The position numbers were made by a program, and so were the translations under genes. Source: Desulfofarcimen acetoxidans DSM 771 (GTDB lineage: Bacteria > Bacillota > Desulfotomaculia > Desulfotomaculales > Desulfofarciminaceae). From it: a stretch of DNA of 64,000 bases. This document shows, in pieces, positions 46,582 to 56,480 of the stretch. The stretch spans positions 3,348,001 through 3,412,000 of the forward strand of contig NC_013216.1 in NCBI RefSeq assembly GCF_000024205.1, written 5' to 3'. How positions within the stretch are numbered: the stretch's first letter is position 1; every line of letters begins with the position of its first letter. A model generated the notes under the pieces. The model ran no database searches and was not told the origin of the DNA. It saw nothing but the letters and a program-made list of their open reading frames with translations.

Positions 46582-48240
46582 TTGAGCTTGGATGTTCTTT
46601 TGATAAACCCTCCCTTTAGACTATTGCCACCTTTCAAATATAAATTAATTGATCCTCCTCGAAATCTAGCTTTACTAGCTGCCGTTCTCAGAGAAAATAA
46701 CTACAGTGTTAGAATACTAGATATGCCTATTGAAGAACTTGATTTCGAATCAATAGCCCCCACCTTACAGAAACTAGAACCGAGAATAGTTGGTATATTA
46801 AACAGATCCAGCTATAGTTTTCCCATAGTCTGTAAAGTTGCTAAAATAGTAAAGGAGTTTTCCAATAACATTATAGTAACAGTTGGAGGCACATATGTAT
46901 CATATATGCCTGAAGAAGCTCTTAACACCTGTCACGATATTGATATAGTAGTTATGGGTGAAGGGGAAGTTCCTTTATTAAAATTAGTGAGTAACGTTTT
47001 ATTAAATCAAGAGTACGAAAACATAGAAGGATTAGCTTACCGTAAGAATAACGATGTAATTAAAATTGGGGGTCCTATTCCGGTAGACCTAAGTACAGTA
47101 CCATTACCAGCTATAGACTTAATCCCTACTCCTCTTTATGTTGCCAGAAGAGAAAGATATATACTTGAACTAAGCCGTGGCTGCACAAACGCCTGTCCTT
47201 ATTGCACTTCTTCTTTCATAAAAAAGCATGTTCGCTATCGTGATTGTGTTCAGATAATTAGTGAGATTGAACAAGCATATAAAGCAGGTTTCAGAAAATT
47301 TTATTTTGTTGATGATGTTTTTCTTAACAATAAACCTTTAGTTATAGAGGTCTGTCGGGAAATTGTTAATAATAAATTTGATATAACTTGGCCTTGCATG
47401 TCTCGAATTGATCATATAGACGAAGAGACTCTTTACTGGATGAAACTTGCGGGGTGTGAGATTATCGCCTTTGGAATAGAGACTGTTTCTCAAAATACCT
47501 TAGAGCAAATTGGAAAATCAGACTTATCCGATAAAATTCAAAATACTTTTGCTACAGTTAAAAAACATGGAATAAGGGCACTTGCTTTTGTAATGTTTGG
47601 AATGCCCTTAAGCACGTTAAGGGATGAATTGCTCACAATAAACTTCCTTTCGAGATTACAACCTGATGCAATAGGTGTTTTTAGCTTTAAACCATATCCC
47701 GGAACAGTATACTACTTTGATCCAGAAAAATACGGTTTAAATATTACCGACAGAAATCTGAGTCGCTGGTCACAGCTTGACGAACCTACACATGAAACGA
47801 AACATTTAACAAGAGAAGAAATTATTGAGTGTATGGTAGTATGCAATTATATATTCAGAACAGGTGGTACCTTTTCTATAGGAGATAAATACAGGCGACG
47901 TCGTGGTGTACAAGTTTTTAAAACTGGGGAAGGGGGCATTTTATATAATCCTTACCTACCACCTGAGAAAAGAAAAACAGACATGTATCTAAACTGCATA
48001 AAATTAACACCAGTTAATTATCAAATCTTGTATCATCTTGATGGCTACCATACTGTAGACGAGATTTCAAGCCTTATTCAGAAATTGGAGAATATCTCTC
48101 AGGCGCAAGCTAAAAACCACATAGAGGAATGTTTATCCAAAGCAATGGAACTGGAACTAATCGAATTAATACCTGATATTATGGCCGGAAATGATACTTT
48201 TAACAGGGGGGCTTTAATCTATGGTGGCGGATTAGTATAA
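46582..48240 (+). CDS. B12-binding radical SAM enzyme with C-terminal PqqD-like domain
   Basis: 552 aa from TTG 46582 (AGAGGTGA upstream; GTG 46573 is an alternative). Residues 1-150 are a cobalamin-binding Rossmann-like domain (LINPPFRLLPP, NLALLAAVLRENNYSVRILD, VGGTYVSYMPEEAL, VMGEGEVPLLKL). The radical SAM core has CTNACPYC with Cys201, Cys205 and Cys208 binding the 4Fe-4S cluster, then FYFVDDVFL and GCEIIAFGIETVSQNTLEQI. Residues about 475-540 (LTPVNYQILYHLDGYHTVDE, then ISQAQAKNHIEECLSKAMEL) have the winged-helix pattern of PqqD/RiPP recognition elements. Such fusions usually modify ribosomal peptides (methylation or C-C bond chemistry). The substrate is not proven. Confidence 0.85.
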   Translation: MSLDVLLINPPFRLLPPFKYKLIDPPRNLALLAAVLRENNYSVRILDMPIEELDFESIAPTLQKLEPRIVGILNRSSYSFPIVCKVAKIVKEFSNNIIVTVGGTYVSYMPEEALNTCHDIDIVVMGEGEVPLLKLVSNVLLNQEYENIEGLAYRKNNDVIKIGGPIPVDLSTVPLPAIDLIPTPLYVARRERYILELSRGCTNACPYCTSSFIKKHVRYRDCVQIISEIEQAYKAGFRKFYFVDDVFLNNKPLVIEVCREIVNNKFDITWPCMSRIDHIDEETLYWMKLAGCEIIAFGIETVSQNTLEQIGKSDLSDKIQNTFATVKKHGIRALAFVMFGMPLSTLRDELLTINFLSRLQPDAIGVFSFKPYPGTVYYFDPEKYGLNITDRNLSRWSQLDEPTHETKHLTREEIIECMVVCNYIFRTGGTFSIGDKYRRRRGVQVFKTGEGGILYNPYLPPEKRKTDMYLNCIKLTPVNYQILYHLDGYHTVDEISSLIQKLENISQAQAKNHIEECLSKAMELELIELIPDIMAGNDTFNRGALIYGGGLV

Positions 48241-48284
48241 TCCACGGCTATAATTAGTTTCTTATAACAAAGGAGGTTTTATCT

Positions 48285-48716
48285 TTGTCACGTATCGGTA
48301 TTATAAATTGCTCAAATATAGCTGGAGAGTTGGATTGTGCAGCTGTAGTTTGCTTGGGAGACATGAGAAAGAGAAAAGGTTTTTTTAATAGCTATAGTAA
48401 AGAAGAATCCCTGGAACTGATAGGTATTATTTCTTGTGCCGGTTGCCCAACTGCAATCTTTCCCGAAAAAATATTACGAAAAGTCGATGCCATTGCAAGT
48501 TTTCGTGTTGACGCTATTCACTTTAGCTATTGCATGGTAAACTTATGTCCGTTTATAAATAAATATGTTGATGTTATATCAGCAGTTTACCCTGACATCA
48601 AACTGGTTATGGGTACTCATACCCCGCATGATAAAGATAAATTTCATAGCAGTGTTAAGAAATGTCTAACTCGTGTAGGCAAGAATGCTACGGATATCAT
48701 TAAAGGTAATGTTTAA
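48285..48716 (+). CDS. CGGC-domain Cys-rich putative metal-binding protein
   Basis: 143 aa from TTG 48285 (AAAGGAGGTTTTATC). IGIINCSNIAGELDCAAVVC opens the protein, and ISCAGCPTAIFPEKILRKVD contains the CxxC of the CGGC domain (PF08821). VDAIHFSYCMVNLCPF and GTHTPHDKDKF follow; seven or more Cys are conserved-looking. CGGC proteins are predicted metal-binding, with no established role. It lies 45 bp after the radical SAM gene, probably the same operon, so an accessory role (Fe-S or metal supply, or peptide handling) is possible. Confidence 0.75.
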   Translation: MSRIGIINCSNIAGELDCAAVVCLGDMRKRKGFFNSYSKEESLELIGIISCAGCPTAIFPEKILRKVDAIASFRVDAIHFSYCMVNLCPFINKYVDVISAVYPDIKLVMGTHTPHDKDKFHSSVKKCLTRVGKNATDIIKGNV

Positions 48717-48749
48717 ACTACTAAATTTGGAAGTGGTGGAAAGCATACT

Positions 48750-50057
48750 ATGTTAAATCTACAAGAACAGTGCCCTAATACTTTACGTAAAACGTTAAAT
48801 GTCGGAAAATCCGTGGGACTGGTTGTTGGTTCCGTACTTGGTTCAGGACTTATGATACTTCCCGGAATTACTTATTATCAAGTAGGTGTACATTCATTTT
48901 ATTGCTGGTTGGGAATGGGATTACTCATAATCCCATTCCTTTTCGTATTCTCAAGAATAATGATTAAATATCCTTCTGCGGGTGGACTGGTTAATTTAGT
49001 TTATCTTATACTAGGTGATAAAATTGGTTTAGCTATTACTTACGCAATAATCTTGTCCTTAATTATGTTGGTACCTATTGTTGCCGTAATCGGTGCGAAT
49101 TATGTTTGTTATATTGGCAACTTCAATGCTAATTATAATATTTTTATAGCGTGGATTCTTCTTTTTATTTTTACAGTAATAAATACTTTTGACACAAAAA
49201 TATCATTAAAAATTCAAGGTGTAACTTCTATACTTTTATTATTTCTGCTTTTTATAATAATTTTAGCAACACTATCTGGTTCTAGTGAAAAATTTTTTCA
49301 AAAAGTAATAATAAATTTCTCAGAGGATGATATTAAAAAGATATGGTCTGGAATGACACTTGTATTTTGGGCTTTTCTTGGTTGGGAAAATTTATCTTTT
49401 ACTACTGAAGAGTACAAAAATATAAAATGCGATTTTAATTATGTAATTATTTTCAGTTATCTTATTATGATGTTTCTTTACCTGGGTTTGAGCGCAGGTG
49501 TAATTATATCTTTAGATACAAATAATCCTACAACAATTAGCGCGCCTTTGGCTGAAGCAGCTCATGTTGCAATGGGTTCTTATTCTGGTATTGCTGTAGC
49601 AATTATTGCTGTTCTTATAATGCTTATAAATATTAACGCCTGGGTATGGGGACCTTCAAGATTAGTTTTTGATGCGGGACGAAAAAATATTCTCCCCAGT
49701 ATTTTTGCCAAGTTAAACAATAATTTTACGCCTTATTATGCACTTCATGGGTTATTATTTTTATATACTCTTGCACTTGTGTTAATTTTTTTTATTGGAC
49801 AGGAATTTATAACCCTATCAATTAAACAGGTAAACTGCGTATTTCTAATTTTGTATTTATTAACAGTCGTAGCTTATATTAAAGAAAGCGATACAATATA
49901 TTCCAAAATTATTGGATTGTTTACTGCTGTTTCAATATTATTTTTTTTACAAAAGTTTGGAATTTATTTAATACTACCGTCTATTTTTTTTATTATCTAT
50001 GTTATCGTGATTCCATTTTTCAGAAAATCAGCTTCGCAGTGCAAAGAAGCTAAATGA
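48750..50057 (+). CDS. APC-superfamily amino-acid permease
   Basis: 435 aa with about 12 membrane helices. TM1 motif VGLVVGSVLGSGLMILPG is the APC helix-break substrate site. FWAFLGWENLSFTTEEYKN and INAWVWGPSRLVFDAGRKNI are conserved APC regions. It could export or import the peptide product or its amino-acid parts. 33 bp after the CGGC gene, RBS GTGGTGG. Substrate unknown. Confidence 0.85.
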   Translation: MLNLQEQCPNTLRKTLNVGKSVGLVVGSVLGSGLMILPGITYYQVGVHSFYCWLGMGLLIIPFLFVFSRIMIKYPSAGGLVNLVYLILGDKIGLAITYAIILSLIMLVPIVAVIGANYVCYIGNFNANYNIFIAWILLFIFTVINTFDTKISLKIQGVTSILLLFLLFIIILATLSGSSEKFFQKVIINFSEDDIKKIWSGMTLVFWAFLGWENLSFTTEEYKNIKCDFNYVIIFSYLIMMFLYLGLSAGVIISLDTNNPTTISAPLAEAAHVAMGSYSGIAVAIIAVLIMLININAWVWGPSRLVFDAGRKNILPSIFAKLNNNFTPYYALHGLLFLYTLALVLIFFIGQEFITLSIKQVNCVFLILYLLTVVAYIKESDTIYSKIIGLFTAVSILFFLQKFGIYLILPSIFFIIYVIVIPFFRKSASQCKEAK

Positions 50058-50375
50058 AATACAAACCCTTAGGAGGAGCAGGGAGGAAATCCCTACTGTC
50101 TATTATTTATAAGCATCTTCAAGAAATAATTCAATAATCCGACCATATATGGAAGGATTTATTTTATTATTGTAGAAAATATGTATGAAGAATAGTAGAT
50201 GAATACAAATGCGGTTTCCGTTCTCCTAAAGAGACTATTCTTATTACGCAATAAACAAGGTTATATTCATTAGACTAGTGTAGGATGGCAAACATGACCT
50301 TTTTAGACTCCCAATGACCCTATTGGACATAATAAGCAGGTATTTTATTTAAAAAACGTAAGGAGAATAATATTT
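50058..50375. other. Leader region before the agr-type operon
   Basis: 318 bp, AT-rich, no convincing gene. It holds a weak hairpin (CAGGGA/TCCCTACTG-like near 50085) and a possible promoter (TTGGAC near 50332, TAATAA near 50340, short spacing). LytTR-type binding sites would be expected here but I could not recognise a clean pair. Confidence 0.4.
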
Positions 50376-51746
50376 ATGCTGGATCATATGAGCATTTTGC
50401 AACTCTTACTTGTCTCCCTGCCGGAAGCCGTTTTATTGGCGGCGTTAGGCTTTACCTTAATAAACTTCCAGCCACACCTGCGGCAATTATTACTAATAGG
50501 CATATTCCAGACATTTGCTTCCTATATTGTAAGGGCATCTAAATTATCTTTCGGCCTGCACACTATATTACTACTTTTAGTCTTTATTCTAATAATTCAT
50601 TTAGTGACCCATTTGAAAGTTTTTGTTTCATCGCTGGTAGGCTTACTAGGGTTTACTACTATAGCTCTAATAGAGGCATTATATGTTCCGCAGTTATTAA
50701 AGATAACCGGTTACACGATTGCAGAAATTCTCAATCACCCCATTATGAGAATTTATTTTTTTATCCCAGAAACAGGATTACTTTTAATGATTATATTATT
50801 GTGTCGACACTTTAACATCAATATTATGTCATACTTGGAGAGAAAAAAGACACAGGTATCAGTTGCATTAATGAAGAAAAATAATTTCGGTAATAATAAT
50901 TTTAATAAGGAATACTTCTTACCGATTACTTTAATTCTTTTATCAATTTGCTTATTAGCGATGTTAAGTAATACTTTTGTTTTTTTTCGATCAGTTTTAC
51001 TCAAGGACTCATTTATAAATATATTCTCAACTTTCATTGTTCTTGGAATTACTGTATTAATATGCTTATTGGTAATAATATTGAAAAATATTGCAGGAAT
51101 GATCGATATACAGCATAAAGCAAAAAAAACAAAAAAAACACTATCCCTTATAGAAGAATTGGTCTACACCATCCGCAAAAAACGCCATGACTTCAATCAC
51201 CATCTTCAGGCGGTATACGGTCTCCTCGAAACTGGTTTTCAACTGGAGGCCAGGGATTACATCAGAAAAATATTTTCCCATATAAGTACACATGAAGAAC
51301 TTATTAAGACAGATACCCCTGAGGTAAGTGCTATGCTATATACAAAAATCGGCTTGGCAAAGAAAAATAACATTAATCTCGAAATAATAATTGAGAATAG
51401 TTTAAAGGATTTACCACTTAGTTTCGAGGAAACTAACTCCATACTTGGTAACCTTATCGATAACGCTATGGAGGCAACCAATATTATCAATGTTGAGAAA
51501 CGCAATATAACTATTGAGCTAACCCGTAACTCTGAGGGATTCTGTTTTGAAGTAACTAACCAAGGTAAATTAATTAAACCAGAAATTATCAATGAAATAT
51601 TCAAACCTCAATTTTCAACAAAGGAGGGGCGACCCGGTTTAGGGTTGTCTATCGTTGAGGAAATAGTAAAACAATACAATGGAACTATAACAGCGTTTTC
51701 AAATAACAAAAATACAACCTTATCCATTTTTATACCAAAGAGGTGA
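50376..51746 (+). CDS. AgrC-like sensor histidine kinase
   Basis: 456 aa, GTAAGGAGAATAATATTT before ATG. Residues 1-245 hold six or seven membrane helices. The dimerisation/phospho-acceptor region KKRHDFNHHLQAVYGLLETG contains His271. A GHKL ATPase follows with FEETNSILGNLIDNAMEATN (N box) and GRPGLGLSIVEEIVKQYNGT (G box). This is the HPK10/AgrC layout for cyclic peptide sensing at the membrane. Cotranscribed with agrB, agrD and the LytTR regulator. Confidence 0.88.
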   Translation: MLDHMSILQLLLVSLPEAVLLAALGFTLINFQPHLRQLLLIGIFQTFASYIVRASKLSFGLHTILLLLVFILIIHLVTHLKVFVSSLVGLLGFTTIALIEALYVPQLLKITGYTIAEILNHPIMRIYFFIPETGLLLMIILLCRHFNINIMSYLERKKTQVSVALMKKNNFGNNNFNKEYFLPITLILLSICLLAMLSNTFVFFRSVLLKDSFINIFSTFIVLGITVLICLLVIILKNIAGMIDIQHKAKKTKKTLSLIEELVYTIRKKRHDFNHHLQAVYGLLETGFQLEARDYIRKIFSHISTHEELIKTDTPEVSAMLYTKIGLAKKNNINLEIIIENSLKDLPLSFEETNSILGNLIDNAMEATNIINVEKRNITIELTRNSEGFCFEVTNQGKLIKPEIINEIFKPQFSTKEGRPGLGLSIVEEIVKQYNGTITAFSNNKNTTLSIFIPKR

Positions 51747-51751
51747 TATAT

Positions 51752-52399
51752 TTGCTGAGTCTCTATAACCTGTCAGATAAAATAGCCAGATATTTAACCG
51801 AAATTACAGCATGTAATCCAAATGAGACTGATACCGTACGGTATGGTTTGGAAATTATTCTGGGCGCAATGATAAAAGGAATAACCCTTTTTTCGATAGC
51901 TTACTATTGGGGTATACTTCATGAGGTTTCTGCAGTTCTCATTTGCAGCATTTCGTTGCGACTGGTGAGCGGCGGTGCACACTGTAACACTTATTTAAGA
52001 TGCCTGTTTTGTAGTACAATTATCTACCTTTCTGCTGGCAAGGTAGCTATATTTTTGGATAAGGCTTTAGACGAACTTCAATTTATATTAATATTATTGC
52101 CCTGTTTTTTTCTGATGCTTACCAGTGCTTTTCTATGGGCACCTGGAAAAGTGCCATTCAGAATAATCAATTCTAACGAATCACTTATTTTTAAAATACT
52201 TACCGTTTTATTGCTGATTAGCTGGTTGGCTATTGTATTTTGTTATAGCTTGCACTTACAACTATCCATAATAATTGCAGGTTTGCTGGGATTACTAATT
52301 CAGACTTTCAGCTATACTCCTCTTGGCTACAAAGCAATTCAAAAAATTGACGCAATGCTATCAAAAGTAAAAATTACTGTTATGAAAGGAGGTGTCTAA
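51752..52399 (+). CDS. agrB: AgrB-like autoinducer-processing membrane peptidase
   Basis: 215 aa from TTG 51752 (AGAGGTGATATA upstream). In this numbering the catalytic pair is His77 and Cys84 in RLVSGGAHCNTYLRCLFCST, the same spacing and positions as S. aureus AgrB. Five or six membrane helices. Cleaves the C-terminal part of AgrD and forms the thiolactone or lactone. Directly followed by agrD. Confidence 0.9.
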   Translation: MLSLYNLSDKIARYLTEITACNPNETDTVRYGLEIILGAMIKGITLFSIAYYWGILHEVSAVLICSISLRLVSGGAHCNTYLRCLFCSTIIYLSAGKVAIFLDKALDELQFILILLPCFFLMLTSAFLWAPGKVPFRIINSNESLIFKILTVLLLISWLAIVFCYSLHLQLSIIIAGLLGLLIQTFSYTPLGYKAIQKIDAMLSKVKITVMKGGV

Positions 52400-52402
52400 G
52401 AG

Positions 52403-52528
52403 ATGCTCAAATTTAAAAATATACTTTTATCCCCAATCGTTTTTAGTGCTTTGTTTGTAGCTGGTATTGGTATTAAACCAGCTAGCTCAGTATTCTGGTA
52501 TCAGCCAAAACCACCCCAAAACTCGTAG
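52403..52528 (+). CDS. agrD: AgrD-like cyclic-peptide autoinducer precursor with Ser
   Basis: 41 aa, ATG 52403 after GAAAGGAGGTGTCTAAG, whose Shine-Dalgarno lies in agrB. An amphipathic leader (MLKFKNILLSPIVFSALFVA) is followed by GIGIKPASSVFWYQPKPPQN. YQPK-P is the signature just after the ring in clostridial AgrD peptides. No Cys is present; Ser28 or Ser29 occupies the ring position, so the product would be a lactone such as S-V-F-W-Y rather than a thiolactone. The C-terminal tail is short and neutral (PPQNS instead of PEEL). Ring boundaries are inferred from AgrD families. Confidence 0.85.
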   Translation: MLKFKNILLSPIVFSALFVAGIGIKPASSVFWYQPKPPQNS

Positions 52529-52546
52529 ATATAAGGAAGCTAGTTA

Positions 52547-53317
52547 ATGGAAATTACGGTTTTATTGGCAGATGATGATCCGGTTATGTGCAAAATTCTT
52601 AGATCTATCCTGTTAGAATTACCTGATGTAAAAGTTGTTGGCGAAGCACATAACGGTCTAGAAACACTCCGTTTAGTAAAAAAACTGGAACCCCAGATCG
52701 TTTTTCTGGATATTGCTATGCCTCAAAAGGATGGCCTGGAGATAGCTCAGGAAATTCGTATTATTATGCCCATGACTATTATCATATTTGCAACCGCATA
52801 TGAAAACTACACTCACGAAGCATTTGAAGTATATGCTTTTGATTACTTAATAAAACCTTATAGAATTAATCGAATATACAAAACCATTGAGCGCATTAAA
52901 TTTTGGTTTGGTACAGAAAATAAGCCTAATGATATATTCAGCGATAAAGCAAGGTCTGAAATCCGTGAATCAATAATAGTGGTAAAGGAATACGGAAAGA
53001 ATATATTTATAAATTTAAAGGACATTATATTTATAACAAGAGATGCACGTTTTACAACCATACACTTCATAGGCGGTATTATTAAAACCTCAGAAACATT
53101 AGAATTGCTGAATAACAAATTAAATGGAGATTCCTTTTTCCGTTGCCATAGAGGTTATATTATAAATTTAAATATGATAAAAGAGATTCAGCCCTGTGGT
53201 AAAAAAACATTCAAGGTATTTATGAGAAACACTACGGAAACGGTTTTGATGACAAAATCCAAGGCCAGCGCAATAAAAGATTTACTGTTTATTAATAAAA
53301 CAAGGTCACCAAATTGA
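52547..53317 (+). CDS. LytTR-family response regulator (AgrA-like)
   Basis: 256 aa. REC domain: LLADDDPVMCKILRSILLEL with the acidic pocket, phospho-acceptor Asp55 in IVFLDIAMPQKDG, and FDYLIKPYRINRIYKTIERI. LytTR DNA-binding domain at about 145-250 (IFITRDARFTTIHFIGGIIK, FFRCHRGYIINLNMIKEIQP). Partner of the AgrC-like kinase, expected to activate its own operon and possibly the upstream RiPP-like genes. Ends at a perfect terminator. Confidence 0.9.
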   Translation: MEITVLLADDDPVMCKILRSILLELPDVKVVGEAHNGLETLRLVKKLEPQIVFLDIAMPQKDGLEIAQEIRIIMPMTIIIFATAYENYTHEAFEVYAFDYLIKPYRINRIYKTIERIKFWFGTENKPNDIFSDKARSEIRESIIVVKEYGKNIFINLKDIIFITRDARFTTIHFIGGIIKTSETLELLNNKLNGDSFFRCHRGYIINLNMIKEIQPCGKKTFKVFMRNTTETVLMTKSKASAIKDLLFINKTRSPN

Positions 53318-53362
53318 ATTATCCTTTCAATACCATTTTCACTAACCCAAGTTTTGATTGAA

Positions 53363-53405
53363 AACACGAAGAATCCAGCTATAGCTGGATTCTTCGTGTT
53401 TTTTA
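53363..53405. terminator. Terminator of the agr-type operon
   Basis: AACACGAAGAATCCAGCT followed by its exact complement, then TTTTTT. A perfect 38-bp palindrome, the strongest terminator in the window. Confidence 0.9.
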
Positions 53406-53662
53406 GGTTACTACTTTTGCATTTTAGTCTATTTTTAAACCTTTGAGAATGGTAAATACAGGCATCGTTTTGTCTTTTTGTATTTTTGAGCTAGAAAAGC
53501 AAAACTTCGGCTAAGACTATTCAGATACTCACAACCTTTATAGCACTTGATAAAAAGAGCCAATACCGTTTCTGATAGATATAGTATAAGTTCTATAAAA
53601 ACTATAATTGTGATAATAATTTAATGGCTTTTATTTCTTAGAAAAACTTATAATTACAATCA

Positions 53663-55381
53663 CTATAAAGCCATTCCACTTTTAATGAAATCCTTGATGA
53701 AAGACAGAATCTCTTCTTCTTTCAGAAAATGAGTTTTGCCTGACCTTCTCTCCCGAAGCTCCAACAAACCTTCTTCTAAAAACTTTTTGCCTACAGTCAG
53801 GCGCAGCGGGTAGCCTACCAAATCGGCGTCTTTGAACTTTACACCAGGACGCTCGGGGCGGTCATCCAGAACGACCTCCACACCGGACTCAAGGAAGCTG
53901 CGGTACAATACTTCCGATATATCCATCAGTGCCTGATCCTTTACGTTTACCGGCACTATGACCAGATGGAAGGGGGCAATGGCTGCCGGCCAGGTAATAC
54001 CGTTTAGGTCGTTATGCTGCTCGATAGCGGCAGCCATTGTGCGGCTCACACCGATACCGTAACAACCCATAACATAGTGGCGCGTTTTGCCGTTTTCGTC
54101 CTGGAAAGTAGCCTCCAGGGACTTGCTGTATTTATCGCCCAATTTAAATACTTGTCCCACTTCAATACCTTTCGCCTCAGCCAGCACACCGCCGCAGACG
54201 GGACAAGGCTCCCCGGCTTTGACAAAACGAATATCAGCGATTTTGCCGGCTTTAAAATCCCTGCCCGGACATACATTCTTATAATGGTAGTCAGCCTTAT
54301 TGGCACCTGTTACGGCATTAACCATAACCGATACTTCATAATCGGCAATCACCAGCACATTTTTCAGACCAATAGGACCGGCAAAACCCAACGGCGCCCC
54401 GGTTAGTTTAGTCACAATAGCTTCCGAGGCCAGTTCCAGCCTGGCGCAATCTATTACCCGCTGCAATTTAATCTCATTTACATCATGGTCACCGCGCACC
54501 AGCGCCGCAACTACCTCACTTTCAGTTTCGTAAAAGAGAGTTTTAATCAGGCCGGATTCCGGCAGGCCAAGATATTTCGAAATCTGGGCAATAGTTTTTT
54601 GCCCGGGTGTATGCGCTTCTTCCAGGGGCAGCAGCTCAGCAACGGGTTTTGGCAGTTCTGAGGACTGGGCCTTTTCCACATTGGCTGCGTAACTGCAGTT
54701 TTCGTTCTGGCAAAAAACTACCAGAGCCTCTCCCGACTCGGCCAAAACCATGAACTCATGCGTATCGCTGCCGCCGATAGCCCCGGAATCGGCTTCCACC
54801 GGCCGGAATCTGAGACCACAGCGCTGAAAAATACGTACATAGGCATCATACATCTTGCGGTAAGTTATATCCAGGCCCGCCTCATCAGCATCAAAAGAAT
54901 ACAGATCCTTCATAATAAATTCCCGGCCCCTAAGCAATCCAAAACGGGGACGGCGCTCATCCCGGTATTTGTTCTGTATTTGGTAAAGCAATAAAGGCAG
55001 TTGCTTGTAAGAGGACAGCTCACTTTTCACCAGAGCAGTGATAATTTCCTCATGGGTAGGTCCCAGGGCAAAGTCCCGGCCATGCCTATCCTTCAAGCGA
55101 AACAATTCCGGCCCGTAGACATCCCAGCGGCCCGATTCCTGCCATAACTCGGCCGGCTGCATAATAGGCATCAGTATCTCCTGCCCGCCCTGCCTGTCCA
55201 TTTCCTCTCGCACAATCCTTTTTATTTTACTCAATACTCTTTGCGCCAGCGGCAGGTAAGTATAGACACCTGCCGCCGATCTCCTGATATAACCGGCCCG
55301 CAAAAGCAGCTTATGGCTGATTACTTCCGCTTCCGCCGGCGTCTCCCGCAAAGTCGGGATAAGCAGTTGAGATGCTCTCAT
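53663..55381 (-). CDS. proS: Prolyl-tRNA synthetase (bacterial type)
   Basis: 572 aa from ATG 55381 (GGGGAG 6 nt upstream). [20 protein letters not shown], class II motif 2 ([20 protein letters not shown]), the inserted editing domain (about 225-405) and motif 3 ([20 protein letters not shown]), then the anticodon-binding domain. Charges tRNA-Pro. In many Firmicutes polC comes next; here the accessory island does. Confidence 0.96.
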   Translation of the reverse strand: MRASQLLIPTLRETPAEAEVISHKLLLRAGYIRRSAAGVYTYLPLAQRVLSKIKRIVREEMDRQGGQEILMPIMQPAELWQESGRWDVYGPELFRLKDRHGRDFALGPTHEEIITALVKSELSSYKQLPLLLYQIQNKYRDERRPRFGLLRGREFIMKDLYSFDADEAGLDITYRKMYDAYVRIFQRCGLRFRPVEADSGAIGGSDTHEFMVLAESGEALVVFCQNENCSYAANVEKAQSSELPKPVAELLPLEEAHTPGQKTIAQISKYLGLPESGLIKTLFYETESEVVAALVRGDHDVNEIKLQRVIDCARLELASEAIVTKLTGAPLGFAGPIGLKNVLVIADYEVSVMVNAVTGANKADYHYKNVCPGRDFKAGKIADIRFVKAGEPCPVCGGVLAEAKGIEVGQVFKLGDKYSKSLEATFQDENGKTRHYVMGCYGIGVSRTMAAAIEQHNDLNGITWPAAIAPFHLVIVPVNVKDQALMDISEVLYRSFLESGVEVVLDDRPERPGVKFKDADLVGYPLRLTVGKKFLEEGLLELRERRSGKTHFLKEEEILSFIKDFIKSGMAL

Positions 55382-55403
55382 AATTTTCTCCCCTAACAAA
55401 GCT

Positions 55404-56465
55404 TTAATAATTTTCCAACATATTTTCTACTTCTTTAATAAGCTCTTCCACCAAATCCGCTTCCTCAATCTTTCGCACAGTCCGGCCTTTTTTAAACAAT
55501 AACCCGGCCCCCCTGCCACCGGCAATCCCAATATCGGCCTCCCGCGCCTCACCGGGACCGTTGACCGAACAGCCCATCACCGCCACCTTGAGCGGCTTAT
55601 CTACAAACTGCAGCCTGTCCTCCACCTCATTGGCAATACGAATTAAATCAATCTGAGTCCGCCCGCAGGTGGGACAGGAAATAAATTCAATGCCTCTCTG
55701 GCGCAGGCCCAAAGCCTTTAGAATCTCATAGCCAGTCTTTACCTCGTGCAGTGGGTCCCCTGTCAGTGAAACCCTGAGCGTATCACCGATACCTTCAGCC
55801 AGCAGTGCCCCGATGCCCACAGCTGACTTGACAATACCGGAGCGCAAAGTACCCGCCTCGGTTACACCTATATGAAAAGGATAGTCCACCCGGTCGGCCA
55901 AAAGGCGATAGGCCTCCAGCATTAAAGGAATGTCTGAGGCCTTTAAAGAGATCTTTATATCACTGAAATTTAAATCTTCTAAAATGCCGATATGACCGAG
56001 AGCGCTTTCCACCATAGCCTGAGCTGTTATATTTCCATACTTATCCAACAGCTCTTTTTCCAATGAACCGGCATTGACCCCGATTCTGATAGGAACCTGA
56101 GCGTCCCCGGCAGCCCTGACCACCTCGGCCACTTTAGACCTGCTGCCAATATTGCCCGGATTGATGCGCAGTCCGTCTACACCTGCCCGGATAGCCTGCA
56201 GGGCCAGCTTATAATCAAAATGAATATCCGCAATCAAGGGCACGTTAATACCGTTCTTGATTTCCTTTAAAGCGACCGCCGCCTGCTCATCCGGCACTGC
56301 CACCCGCACAATTTCACACCCGGCCAGAGCCAGCTCCCTGATCTGCCTGGCAGTTGCCGCAGCGTCTCTGGTATCCGTGTTGGTCATGGACTGCACACTG
56401 ACCGGCGCGTCACCGCCGACTGCCACCTGACCAACCCGGATAACCCTGGTTTTCCTTCGCCTCAT
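55404..56465 (-). CDS. ispG: 4-hydroxy-3-methylbut-2-enyl-diphosphate synthase
   Basis: 353 aa Gcp[21 protein letters not shown] and NPGNIG start the TIM barrel; the 4Fe-4S ligands are in [13 protein letters not shown] and [20 protein letters not shown]. Non-mevalonate isoprenoid pathway, two steps below dxr, in the same cluster. Confidence 0.96.
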   Translation of the reverse strand: MRRRKTRVIRVGQVAVGGDAPVSVQSMTNTDTRDAAATARQIRELALAGCEIVRVAVPDEQAAVALKEIKNGINVPLIADIHFDYKLALQAIRAGVDGLRINPGNIGSRSKVAEVVRAAGDAQVPIRIGVNAGSLEKELLDKYGNITAQAMVESALGHIGILEDLNFSDIKISLKASDIPLMLEAYRLLADRVDYPFHIGVTEAGTLRSGIVKSAVGIGALLAEGIGDTLRVSLTGDPLHEVKTGYEILKALGLRQRGIEFISCPTCGRTQIDLIRIANEVEDRLQFVDKPLKVAVMGCSVNGPGEAREADIGIAGGRGAGLLFKKGRTVRKIEEADLVEELIKEVENMLENY

Positions 56466-56480
56466 CTTTATTCCCTTCCG

